A stretch of DNA of 58,460 nucleotides from a virus, in the IMG/VR virus record IMGVR_UViG_3300008116_000046, positions 1-58,460 of that record; one strand, written 5' to 3'. Under the pieces are notes generated by a model, which was not told where the DNA came from, searched no databases, and saw nothing but the letters and a program-made list of their open reading frames with translations. This document shows, one piece after another, positions 25,478-37,300 of this stretch. Made by a program: the position numbers and the translations under genes. Within the stretch, counting starts at the first letter, position 1. Each line of letters starts with the position of its first letter.

Positions 25478-25693
25478 ATGCTACAATTAAATCCCCAAAT
25501 CCCAGTCTTTACTCCTAAAGGTAAAGGTTGGGCTTTTTTTGTAATTGATCGTTCTCAAGAGCATGATTTAGAGTGGGTTGTGTTCCTAGATAGTAATGGA
25601 GAGTGTTGGACTTTTAAAAATTCTGATGTCAGAATACAAAAAAATTATACTTTAAATCGACACAATACTAACATTTTTGAGAACTCGGGATAG
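25478..25693 (+). CDS. Small hypothetical protein (71 aa)
   Basis: MLQLNPQIPVFTPKGKGWAF then FVIDRSQEHDLEWVVFLDSN. Beta-rich; 'lnPqIPV.TPKGkGwA..vIDyg.EhdL.WvvFlDdnGE.WtfkN..VR' is a known small conserved cyanophage protein of unknown function near the late module. Complete. Confidence 0.75.
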   Translation: MLQLNPQIPVFTPKGKGWAFFVIDRSQEHDLEWVVFLDSNGECWTFKNSDVRIQKNYTLNRHNTNIFENSG

Positions 25694-25736
25694 CAACCCC
25701 GTAAAAAGTTCTGATTTTCAATAATCAGGAGCTAAA

Positions 25737-25991
25737 ATGACCAAAAAAGTCGATAAAGATCAAAACTTCATGCAAAGTAAATGGGGAACTCAATATTTGG
25801 CAAGTGAATATGGGTGGGAAAGTAAAATCTCATCTCAGAAAATGCTTCGCGAGATCTCAAATGATGATCTTACTCCAAAAAAGCATGATTTTTTTCATCA
25901 AAACGAACTCCATTCAACAATTCGCAATGATAATGACTATGATGATTGGGAATATGGAACAGAGCCAATTTATGAGACAAAAAATCTATAA
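25737..25991 (+). CDS. Small late-region protein (84 aa)
   Basis: MTKKVDKDQNFMQSKWGTQY then LASEYGWESKISSQKMLREI. Acidic and Asn/Asp-rich, ending YDDWEYGTEPIYETKNL. Preceded by AGGAG ten bases before the start. Function unknown. Confidence 0.6.
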   Translation: MTKKVDKDQNFMQSKWGTQYLASEYGWESKISSQKMLREISNDDLTPKKHDFFHQNELHSTIRNDNDYDDWEYGTEPIYETKNL

Positions 25992-25997
25992 TAAATA
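25990..25997 (+). promoter_or_regulatory. Late promoter-like box (AATAAATA)
   Basis: AATAAATA 20 bases before the gp25 ATG, in line with boxes before gp8, gp13, gp15, the 690-aa gene and gp18. Confidence 0.6.
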
Positions 25998-26017
25998 ATA
26001 TTAAATTTTAATTTAAT

Positions 26018-26419
26018 ATGCCTTTAGAACGAGTAAGTAGTGGTTTTAAAGATATAAGTATGTCATTTCAGGCTAATCCTCTGAACAATGACCTTATTGG
26101 AATTAAAAATGAAACTGCAATTGCTCGTTCTATAAGAAATATTGTTTTCACTCAACCTGGAGAAAAATTTTTTAATCCCTTTTTTGGTTCTCAAGTAAAA
26201 AGATCGTTATTTGAAAACTTTGATGATCTTACATCTACTACAATTAAAGATGAAATAGAAAATTCTATTCGAAATTATGAACCAAGAGTCGAATTAATTG
26301 ATGTTAGTGCTGTCCCAGATTATGATAATAATACTTTTAACGTAACAATAATCTATAGAATTATTGGTGCAGATGTACAACCACAACAGTTAGAATTTGT
26401 ATTACTGCCTTCTAGATAA
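26018..26419 (+). CDS. gp25: Baseplate wedge protein gp25
   Basis: 133 residues. MPLERVSSGFKDISMSFQAN then LIGIKNETAIARSIRNIVFT and QPGEKFFNPFFGSQVKRSLF: the 'D.....N.p..gDl....ne.AI.qSi.NIl.T.pGEr...P.fGs.v...LFE' pattern is the gp25-like/GPW family. T4 gp25 is about 130 aa, so it is full length. It builds the baseplate wedge near the sheath start. Followed without a gap by gp6. Confidence 0.92.
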   Translation: MPLERVSSGFKDISMSFQANPLNNDLIGIKNETAIARSIRNIVFTQPGEKFFNPFFGSQVKRSLFENFDDLTSTTIKDEIENSIRNYEPRVELIDVSAVPDYDNNTFNVTIIYRIIGADVQPQQLEFVLLPSR

Positions 26420-28330
26420 ATGACATTAACAAATTTTTCAAATTTAGATTTCGATCAGATCAAGACAACACTAAAAGATTATTTGAGATCAAACTCAAAT
26501 TTTACTGACTATAATTTTGAAGGATCTAATTTATCTACAATTTTAGATGTATTAGCATATAATACCTATATTACTTCATATAATGCAAATATGGTTGCAA
26601 ATGAGGTTTTTATAGATAGTGCGACATTAAGAGAAAATGTTGTTGCTCTTGCGAGAAACATTGGATATGTTCCAAGATCCAAAAAATCAGCAAGAGCAAC
26701 AGTAAGTTTTTTTGTAGATCTTTCAAACTCGAATATACAAAGTTCTACAATAACTCTTAAAAAAGGAATAGTATCTTCAAGTTCAAACACATTTTCAAAC
26801 CAATCATTTGTATTTTCAATCTTAGAGAATATTACAAAACCAATTTTTAACGGCATTGCATCTTTTGAGGATATTAAAATCTATGAAGGTTCATTGATTA
26901 CTACTAACTTTACATATAACACTAATAATTTAAATCAAAGATTTATTTTACCCAATCCTGGCATTGATACTGATTTGCTTTCTGTCTCTGTGGATAGAGA
27001 TGGTGTCAAATCAAATTATATGCTTCATAAAAATATACTAGACATAGATAATAATTCCAAAGTATTTTTCATACAAGAAGTAGAAGATGAAAGATATGAA
27101 ATAATTTTTGGCGATGGTGTATTTGGAGAATCTCTGCAAAATGGAGATCAAATAGAAGTTTCTTATATTGTATCCAATGGAGAATCTGGAAATGGAATAT
27201 CTCAATTTTCTTTTTCTGGAACATTGTCGTCTTCAAATAACCAAAATATTACCTCTGGAATTTCTTTATTATCAACTGGGCTAATTTCGTCTGGTGGAGA
27301 GGATATAGAAGAGATTGAATCCATTAAAAAATACTCAGGAAGGATATACGCATCTCAAAATAGAGCCGTAACATCAAATGATTACGAATCTCTTATTAAA
27401 ACTGTAGTATATCCAGAAACAGAATCTATTTCTGTTTTCGGTGGAGAAGAATTGATTCCCCCTCAGTATGGAAAAGTCTTCATTAGTATTAAGCCAAGGA
27501 CTGGAGATTTTCTACCAAATTTAATCAAAGAAAATATAAAATTAAAGTTAAAGCAATATTCTGTTGCAGGAATAGTTCCCGAAATTCTAGATTTAAAATA
27601 TCTTTACGTAGAGACAGATTCTAAAATTTATTATAATCCAAATTTATCTTCAGGGTCAGAACAGGTATTAACTGCAATTAATTATAATGTAAATAAGTAT
27701 GCAAAATCCACTGAGTTGAATAAGTATGGGGCGAGATTTAAATATAGTAAATTTTTAAAAATTATAGATGACAGTCATAGTGCAATTACATCTAACATTA
27801 CAAAAATTTCTATTCGTAGGGATTTAAGAATAGTAGCAAATTCTTTTGCAACATATTCAATTGGATTCGGCAATCAATTTCATATTTCGGATCTGAACGG
27901 TTTCAATATTAAATCTACTGCATTTAGAATATCTGGGGTACAAGAAGACCTCTACTTATCAGACATACCAAACACTGATAGGGAAACAGGGATCATATTC
28001 TTCTTTAGTCTGCCAAATAAATCCTCAACTAACCCAACTATTGTTAGGAGAAGTGCTGGAACTATAGATTATAAAAAAGGTATAATTAATTTAAATCCAT
28101 TAAATATAATATCTACTGAAAAAATAATAAATGGACAACCGACTATTCAAATATCTGCAATTCCAAAATCAAATGATGTAATTGGATTGCAGGATTTATA
28201 TTTGCAACTAGATATTAATAGCAGTTTATTTGAAATGGTAGTTGATGAAATTTCTTCTGGAGCAGATCCTTCAGCATCAAACTATATTGTATCTTCAAGC
28301 TATGGTAATGGAAATTTAGTAAGATCTTAA
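26420..28330 (+). CDS. gp6: Baseplate wedge protein gp6
   Basis: 636 residues, close to T4 gp6 (660). Starts MTLTNFSNLDFDQIKTTLKD then YLRSNSNFTDYNFEGSNLST, and contains ILDVLAYNTYITSYNANMVA, the conserved 'lldlLayNt.yn..y.n...NE.fldsA..R.nvv..a..lGY.P.s...A' of gp6. The end (about residues 330-440, YAESISVFGGEELIPPQYGK) also fits. It is a core part of the baseplate wedge. Starts immediately after gp25 TAA, so it may rely on coupled translation. Confidence 0.9.
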   Translation: MTLTNFSNLDFDQIKTTLKDYLRSNSNFTDYNFEGSNLSTILDVLAYNTYITSYNANMVANEVFIDSATLRENVVALARNIGYVPRSKKSARATVSFFVDLSNSNIQSSTITLKKGIVSSSSNTFSNQSFVFSILENITKPIFNGIASFEDIKIYEGSLITTNFTYNTNNLNQRFILPNPGIDTDLLSVSVDRDGVKSNYMLHKNILDIDNNSKVFFIQEVEDERYEIIFGDGVFGESLQNGDQIEVSYIVSNGESGNGISQFSFSGTLSSSNNQNITSGISLLSTGLISSGGEDIEEIESIKKYSGRIYASQNRAVTSNDYESLIKTVVYPETESISVFGGEELIPPQYGKVFISIKPRTGDFLPNLIKENIKLKLKQYSVAGIVPEILDLKYLYVETDSKIYYNPNLSSGSEQVLTAINYNVNKYAKSTELNKYGARFKYSKFLKIIDDSHSAITSNITKISIRRDLRIVANSFATYSIGFGNQFHISDLNGFNIKSTAFRISGVQEDLYLSDIPNTDRETGIIFFFSLPNKSSTNPTIVRRSAGTIDYKKGIINLNPLNIISTEKIINGQPTIQISAIPKSNDVIGLQDLYLQLDINSSLFEMVVDEISSGADPSASNYIVSSSYGNGNLVRS

Positions 28331-28334
28331 AAAA

Positions 28335-31300
28335 ATGTCAGAAACCAGAATTAAATTCTCTAATATTGTCGAAAATCAACTTCCAGAATATATTAAAGAG
28401 GAATTTCCTCTTTTTTCAGAATTTTTAACGCAATATTATATTTCTAATGAATATCAAGGATCTCCTGCAGACTTGATTCAGAATATTGATAGATATACTA
28501 AAATTGACAACTCTGCAGAGAATGTAAGTGATGTAATTTTAAAGGAAGATATATCGTTTCTTGATGAGGTAATCACTGTTGATTTGGAGAAAAATCCAAC
28601 AGGAACTCAAGGATTTCCAAAATCATACGGATTATTACAAATTGATGACGAAATCATCACCTATAAAGAAACATCCCAAGATTCTTTCATTGGATGTGTT
28701 AGAGGATTTAGTGGCATTGTTTCTTATGAAGCAGAAGGATCTTCAGATGAAGTATTATTTAAAACTTCACTATCAGACACTCATAAATCTGGTTCAAAAA
28801 TAATTAATTTAAGTGTATTATTTTTAAATGAGTTCTTAAAAAAAACTAAATATCAACTTTTACCGGGATTTGAAGAAAAGAATTTATATTCTGCGGTTAA
28901 TGAAAAACTTTTTATCAAACAGGGACATGATTTTTATTCTTCAAAGGGAACAGACGAATCTTTTAACATATTATTTAAATGTCTTTATGGGCAAAGTGTA
29001 AAAATTATAAGACCAAAAGATTACTTATTTAAGCCGTCAGATGCTCAGTATAATGTAACCTATGATTTTGTCGTAGAATCTATAGACGGAAATCCATTAG
29101 ATTTGGTGAATTCTACTTTATATCAAGATGAATATGAATATGGAAATTATGCAAAATCATATGCTCCGATTACAAGTGTAGAAACACTTATCACAAAATC
29201 TGGCGAAAAATATTATAAATTAAGCGTAGATGCAGGATACTCCAGAGATATTAGCGTAGATGGTTCTGTTTATGGCGAGTTTTCAATTCACCCCAAAACT
29301 AAAGTAATTGATGATCATTCAGAACTATCAGACGTGATTACTGTAGACTCGACATTAGGATTTCCTAAAAATGGACATTTAAGTGTTGAGTATACAGATG
29401 GAACTTCTGGAATAGTTTCATACACATCAAAGTCAGTAAATCAATTTTATGGGTGTTTTAGTGTAAATGGAAGTAGTATTGGATCAATTTCAAATGGTTC
29501 TAAAGTATCAATAAACACCTTTGCGTATGGAAGTTCCCTAAATTCAGAAGTAATAAAGGTTAAAATTAATTCTATATTGAATCAAGTAGAATTAAAAAAT
29601 AACCCTGATAATTTTTATCATAACCCCAATACAAAAATATCAGTTAAATCTTTAGGATTTAATGAGGATAATAATTTTGCGTTCAATAATTGGATTTTCA
29701 ATACTTCCCCAACTTATAATAATTGTTCGGTAGAATTGACAAATTCTCAAGAGAAAAAATACACTATAACCACAAAATCAAATAATATTATAAGAAAAGG
29801 TGATTTTGTAGAAATTAAAAATATAAACTCTAATGTGAAAGTAGATGAAGTATTTAATAAAACCTCATTTTCGATCAAAGGAATTGATCTATCACCAAAT
29901 GTTCTATATTCAATAAGAAGAAAAATATCTAAGGTAAATATACAATCATCAAAGTACTCTAATCTATTAAAAATTTCATCAGATGTACAAAATATATACG
30001 AAAAAGATAATCAATTAATAGTTGCAACAAATTCTTTACCGAAGTATGAGGATTTGCCTTTAAGTACTAATGACTTTTCAGTCACTGGCAATTTTATTGG
30101 AATTAGTACAATACAAATAGAAGGTGGTCATTATTTTGAGAGCGGAGATATAGTATATTTCACTCCAGCAAATAATGAGAAAGCCCAAAATTTACTTGAG
30201 GAAGGAATTTATTTCGTAAACAGACAAAACGATACTCAAATTAACTTGGGTAAAAGTAGATCATCAATTTATAAATCAGATTTTGTTGAATTAAATTTAG
30301 ATGAAAATTCTACCTATGATGATGCAGACGGGTGCAAAATAGAATTTTTTAATTTTGCTTCAAAGTCCCTAAATGCTCAAAAACTACTTAGAGTAATTCC
30401 TACACCAACAAACGACAGTAATGATTATGAGTCTTTTCCTGGAGCAATTGGAATATTAATAAACGGAACAGAAATATTCAATTATAAATCTACGGATAAA
30501 ATATATTATGGACAAATTGAATCTATAGAGATATTGTCTTCTGAAAATGATTATGATGTAATAAATCCACCCATTTTAAAAGTAGAAGATTCTTTAGGAA
30601 GTGGAGTATCTGGATATTGCTCGGTTGAGGGAATCTTAGCAGATATTGAAGTTATAGATCCTGGATTTGATTACGTAGAAACACCCATAATATCCATTAC
30701 AGGAGGAAACGGCACCGGTGCCAATGCTGTAGCAAATATCAAGTTAGTTGACCATGAAGTCTTATTTGACGCTCAAAAAAATGTAACCACAGGAAATTCA
30801 ACTGCATCAAAAATAGGGTTTTCTACTTATCATAAATTTAGAAATGGCGAAAGAGTAATTTACAAGACTAATGGATATTCTTCAGTTGGAGGCATATCTA
30901 CTAATGCTTCATACTATGTGTCAGTAAAATCACCAACAGAGATTCAACTTCATTCTAATATAGAACAATTTAATTCTGGAATTGCAATATCTTTTACTTC
31001 TCTGGGAGTAGGGGAACATAAAATTTTAGCATATGATAAAAAAATTACTGTAGGATCTATTAGTATTATCGATCCAGGAAGCGGATATCAAAATAAAAAA
31101 AGAACTACTTCTTCTTCTGGGATTAGTACTTTCTCTGGATATGGAGCAATTTTTATAGAAAACCATGGATATGAATCTGGAGAAATATTAAAATATTCAG
31201 TGGAAGGAACTGCGATTTCTGGTTTATCTACAAATAAAGAATACTTCATAACAAAACTGAATGAAGATCGTTTTACTCTTTCGGAAGTTGGCGTAGGAAT

Positions 31301-34300
31301 TACAGAGAAAGATTTTTATTACAAATCAGCACAGTATATTAAATTTAATTCTGTTGGGGTTGGTACTCATATTTTCAATTATCCAGAAATAAATGTAAGT
31401 GTTATTGGAGAAATTGGAGTATCTACTGTAGGTGGATCAATAACAAAGGATGTTTTTAAATCTAGAGTAAATCCAAAGTTTAGAGGAAAAGTTTCTTCTA
31501 TTCATCTTAACAATAAAGGAACTAATTATGGATCTCCGGATATTTTAAATTTCAATAGATTACCTGAAATTTCTTTAGAATCTGGTTCTGGAGCAGTGTT
31601 AAGTCCTATCATAAAAGAAGGAAGAATAGTAGATGTCTCCATTATTTCCTCAGGACAGGATTATAACTCTTCTCCCGTCATTTCAGTGATAGGTGATGGA
31701 ATTGGTGCAGTTTTAAATCCAATAGTAAGTGGAGGATCTATAATTTCTGTTAAAGTTATAGAAAGTGGATTTGGGTATAGTCAAAGCGGAACACAAATAA
31801 CTGTGCTAGCAAATGGCAGCGGAGCTAAATTATATCCAAAGATTCAAACATGGACTATCAATTTAGTAGAAAGATTTTTAAAATCTTTTAGTCAGTTAGA
31901 TGATGGCGCATTATTTAAATCAATTTCTAAAGAAGATGAATTGCAGTATGGACATTTGTATTATCCAAGAAAATTTAAGGAAATTTTGAATGATAATACA
32001 AATCCAAATATTTTATCACACTCTCCTTTAATAGGATGGGCATACGATGGAAATCCCATATATGGTCCTTATGGATATAATAAAAAAAATGGTAGTGGTG
32101 GAATAGTTCAATTAAACTCAGGATACTTACTAAAAACATCTGCTCAAAATAATAGACCAGAATTTCCATTAGGATTTTTTATAGAAGATTATGAGTATAA
32201 AAACAAAAATGATGAAAATTGTCTCGATGAGTACAATGGAAGATTTTGTATTACTCCAGAATTTCCCCTAGGAGTATATGCTTATTTTTCTACATTAGAT
32301 TTAACTACATCTAGCGAATTTAATGGATATAAAAAACCAAAATTCCCATATTTTGTAGGAAATTTCTACCGCTCAAAACCAAATGGATTTAATTTTGTTT
32401 CAGGTTCAACTCAAGAAAAACTTGATTTGAATGAAATCGAATGTTTAAGAAATACAAATTCTTATGGATTGGATGATAAAAATATTATCTATGAATATTT
32501 GAATACTCAAGATTATAAAATACAATTCTCTGAAGTTAAATCCATTTCTCCGGGATATATTGAAAAGGTAGAAATATTAAATTCAGGAGAAAATTACCGG
32601 GTAGGAGATAATATAATATTTGATAACCAAGGAACATCTGGTTATAATGCTGCCGCAAAAGTCTCTAAAGTTTTTGGAAAAGCGATACAAAATATAAGTG
32701 TAACAACGACTAGTGTTAGTAATGTTGAATTCTATCCAGATTTTAGAAATAATTCATTTTTAGGAATTTTTAAAGACCCACATCAGTTTAAAGATGATGA
32801 AGTAGTAACAATATCTGGATTGAGTACTACAACTTATACTTTTGATGGATTGCACTTAATTGAGGTCCCAAGCAATTTCTTAGTACTAAGAGAAAATGTA
32901 GGTAGTGTTTCTTCCACGGGAATAGTAACTTATTTTTCTGTCTCTGGTAATATTGATAATTTTAAATCTAACGACATTTTAGGAATAGGAACTGAAAAAG
33001 TTAGAGTTTTAAATGCTGATAATTTATCTTCTAGAATAAGAGTTTTAAGGTCTGTTTACGGAACTGTTGGTTCTGCCCATTCAGCACTGGAGGTATTAGA
33101 GGAAAAATCAAGAAAAATAATATTCCAAAATCAATATTCGCCAAAATTCGAATATAAACTAAATGATGAACTCTATTTTAATCCAAAAGATTCTTTAGGA
33201 TTGGGTGTTGGAATTGGATATACTTTAAATTTTTCAAATCCAGGAAGTGGAGCAACAACATTGTTAATTCCAAGCAAATCAGTTTATTTTCCAAATCATG
33301 GATTAAAAACTGGAGATGAGTTAATATATTCTTCCAATGGAGGATCTACCATACAAGTCTCTATAAATGGATCTTCAAATTTTTCTTTATCCAATAATAC
33401 AAAACTTTTTGTAGCAAAGATTTCTGATGATATTATAGGAGTTTCGACGGTTAAGGTAGGAATTGGTAGTACAGGTGGATTTGTTGGGATTACTAGTGCA
33501 ACAAAAAATTCTACAACTTTGTATTTTTCTGGTATAGGAACTGGAACTAATCATAGTTTTAAAACCAATTATGAAAAAATATATGGAACGGTGTCAAAAA
33601 ATGTTGTTACTGTATCCACATCAAGCACTCATGGATTAACAACTAATGACATAGTATCCATAGATGTAAATCCAAAGACATCAACATCAGTAATTGTAAA
33701 ATATGATGATCAAAAAAGAAGAGTTATTATAAATCCAAAGAATTTTATATCTTCAGGAGTTAGTACTTTGAATAGTACTATTACTATTGATGATCACAGA
33801 TTTGTCACAGGGCAAAAAATAATTTACAAAACAGATACCTCAACACAAAATTTAACCAATAATGAAATTTATTACATTTTAGTTTTAGATGAAAATACTA
33901 TAAAATTATGTGATTCTTATTATGACTCTATTTCTCCAGACCCAAAAACAATAAAAATAACTTCTGTTTCTAATGGATCGATTTCCCCAATTAATCCGTT
34001 AATAAAATTATATAAAGAATCTGATGTTACTTTTGATTTATCGGATTCTTCTCTAGCATATACAGCAAATAACAATCAATATTCAGCCTTTAAATTTGAA
34101 CTTTATACTGACCCATATTTTAAAAATGTTTTCAATAAAACAGAAGAATATGAAGAATTTAATATTATTCAAGAAGGAACTGTTGGAATTAGTCAGAATG
34201 CAAAGGTCATTTTAAACATAAAGAGTGATTTTCCTGACAAATTATATTATCGATTAGTTCCAGTATTTACTGATGGAATTGTTTATCCAGAAAATAAAAG

Positions 34301-37300
34301 AGAAATTATAGTTGATAATTTATTAATAGAGTCAAATAATACCTTAGATTTATTGAGAAGTGGTTATATAGGAAATTACCCCGTTTTTGTTGGTGTTGGT
34401 TCTACTTCTTCTTTCGAGTACTTATTACCCAATAAACCAGAGGTTGTTTCGTATTCATCAACAATATCATCATTAAGTTATAGTACAAATTCTATCAGTG
34501 CTTTTGGTCCCATTTCAGAGATAAAGGTAGTTGATCCTGGGAAAAATTATTACTCTTTACCAAGAATTTCGAAAATAAATTCAATTAATGGAAAAGATGC
34601 TTTATTGGAAGGTTTTAGTGAGTCTATTGGAAAAATAAAAGGATATAAAATTAATAATATAGGATTTGATTTTTCTTCTGATACCACTTTAGTGCCAAAA
34701 AATTATCCTATACTAGTAGTAAAATTAGAATCTTTATATTCTATCGATACAATAACAGTTTCCTCCTTTGGAATAAATTATAATACTCCACCAAAATTGT
34801 TAGCAATAGATAGCAAAACTAATGAAGTTATACAAGATTTGGATTTGGAGTATTCCCTAAACAACACTGTCGTAAAAATAGTAAAAAATACTTCTACTTT
34901 GAGTGGGTTGATTCCAAAAATAATACCAATAGAAAATAACAATGGATTTAAAATAAACTCCATAGAGTTTAATTCTACTACCAAACTTGTTACAATTACT
35001 TTTCCATATACTGGAGATTTTCCATTCTCTCTTAATGATAAAATACTTATTGAAAATGCAAAGGTTTCTGACAGTGAAAGTAAAGGATATAATTCCGAAA
35101 ATTACAATTATGAACTATTCACTATAGAGCAATTAACCGTAGATGTTGGATTGGGTCAAGGAACATTAACCTATAGTTTAAAAGATTACTTAGAATCTGG
35201 AGAAGATCCTGGTGTTTTTGATAATATTAATTCTGTGGGTAGAATTATTCCGGAAAAATATTTCCCTTCATTTACTATTACGTTAAAAAGAGGTCAATAT
35301 TTAGTTGGAGAAAATATTAAATCAGAGTCATCACAAGAAAAAGAAGGTTATGTATCTGATTGGGACGAATATTCGGGTCTTTTAACTATTTCAAATCCAA
35401 CTAAGGAATTTCAAATTGGTGAAGTAATTCAGGGAGAATCTACTGGGGCAAAATCAAAAATTTTAAACATATACAAAACAGATTCTACAACTAATATTTC
35501 TTCAAAAACAAAGTTGAATAAAGGATGGAAACAAAATAGTGGATTTTTGAATGATGATATTCAAAAAATTCAAGATAGTTTCTATTATCAAAATTTTTCA
35601 TATTCAATAAAATCAAAAGTAGATTATGATACTTGGAAAGACTCTGTTTTAACTTTAAATCACCCCAAAGGGTTCAAAGTTTTTTCTGATTATCAATTAG
35701 AATCTACTCAATATGCTGGAATATCAACAACTAAACCATCTGATCTTTCCGTTACATTAGATATTTTTAGCAAATCGGATTTTAATACTTATTATTTTGA
35801 TCTTTCTTCAGAAAATATCTTCAATATAGACTCAAAATTAGTCTCAAATGAGATTATATTTAAAAATAAAGTAGTACAAGATTATATTTTATCATTCGGA
35901 AATAAAGTTCTTAGCATAGATGATATAAGTTCTCAATTTGATAGTAGTGATAATGTATCTAAAAAAGATTTTATTTTAACCAGTAACGATTATCCGATAT
36001 TTAAGAGAGTTTTTAAAGGAAATGATCAGTCTATCGTAGATACTACATCAGATACTATAGAAATAGAAAATCACTTTTTTGTTACTGGGGAAAAAATTTC
36101 CTACTTTAATGGAACAAATTCAGTATCCAATTCAATTGGAATTGCTTCTACTTACTTTGGAGTGGGAATAGGGACGACAAATAAATTACCAAATGAACTA
36201 TATGTAGTAAAAATAGACGATAATAAAATAAAGATATCGCGAAATGCAGAAGATGCGTTAAATTCTACACCAAAAACTTTAGATATCACTAGTGTCGGTA
36301 TAGGAACAACTCATTATTTTTCTTGCTTTAATCAAAATTCTAGAGTATTAATTTCTATAGATGGAATTATTCAATCTCCAATTACAATAACATCAGTGAA
36401 AAGTTCATTGTCTCAAAATATTTCAATATCGACAGATTTTGTTTATGCTACAGGAATTTCTTCATTTTTTAATGGAGATTTTATAAAAATTGATGACGAA
36501 ATAATGAAAATTAATTCCGTAGGTATTGGATCTACAAATTTAATAAAAGTAGATCGATCTTTATTAGGAACAGATCCAGAATCACATTCTCAAGGATCAA
36601 TAATTACAAAAATTATTGGAAACTATAACATAAATGAAAATACTATCAATTTTGCATCACCCCCTTTATCACTAGTAGATCCTTTAGACGCATTCTTAAC
36701 ACAAAAATCGAAATTCCACGGAAGATCTTTTATAAAATCTGGCAATCCTGACCAAAATAAAGATACATATAGCAATAATTATATTTTTGACGATATTTCA
36801 GATTCTTTTACTGGTATTTCCAGTGGATTTATTCTTAAAAACAATCAAACGAATGTTTCTGGAATATCAACAGATAATATAATGTTATTAATTAATAACA
36901 TTCCCCAGATACCATCAATAACAACAAACGAAATAACTCTAACAAATAATTATTATTTGTCTGAAGGATCTGGTGTTACTACAGTATTTTTTGTGGGTTC
37001 CAATAACATTCCAAATCAAACTGACATTAACACTGGGAATTTGCCCACAAAAGGAGTTATAGTATCTGTTGGATCTAGCGATAGTCTTGGATATCAACCA
37101 TTAGTTTCTGCGGGGGGCACTGTTATTGTTTCAATATCTGGAACGATTTCCTCAGTTTCAATTGGAAATAGTGGATCTGGATATAGATCAGGAATACAAA
37201 GTCCGATTAGGGTTGGTGTTATAACTCAATATGAACAAGATAATAAAATTACTTATATTGGAATAGCAACAGTAAGCAAAGGAAATATAGTTGGGGTATC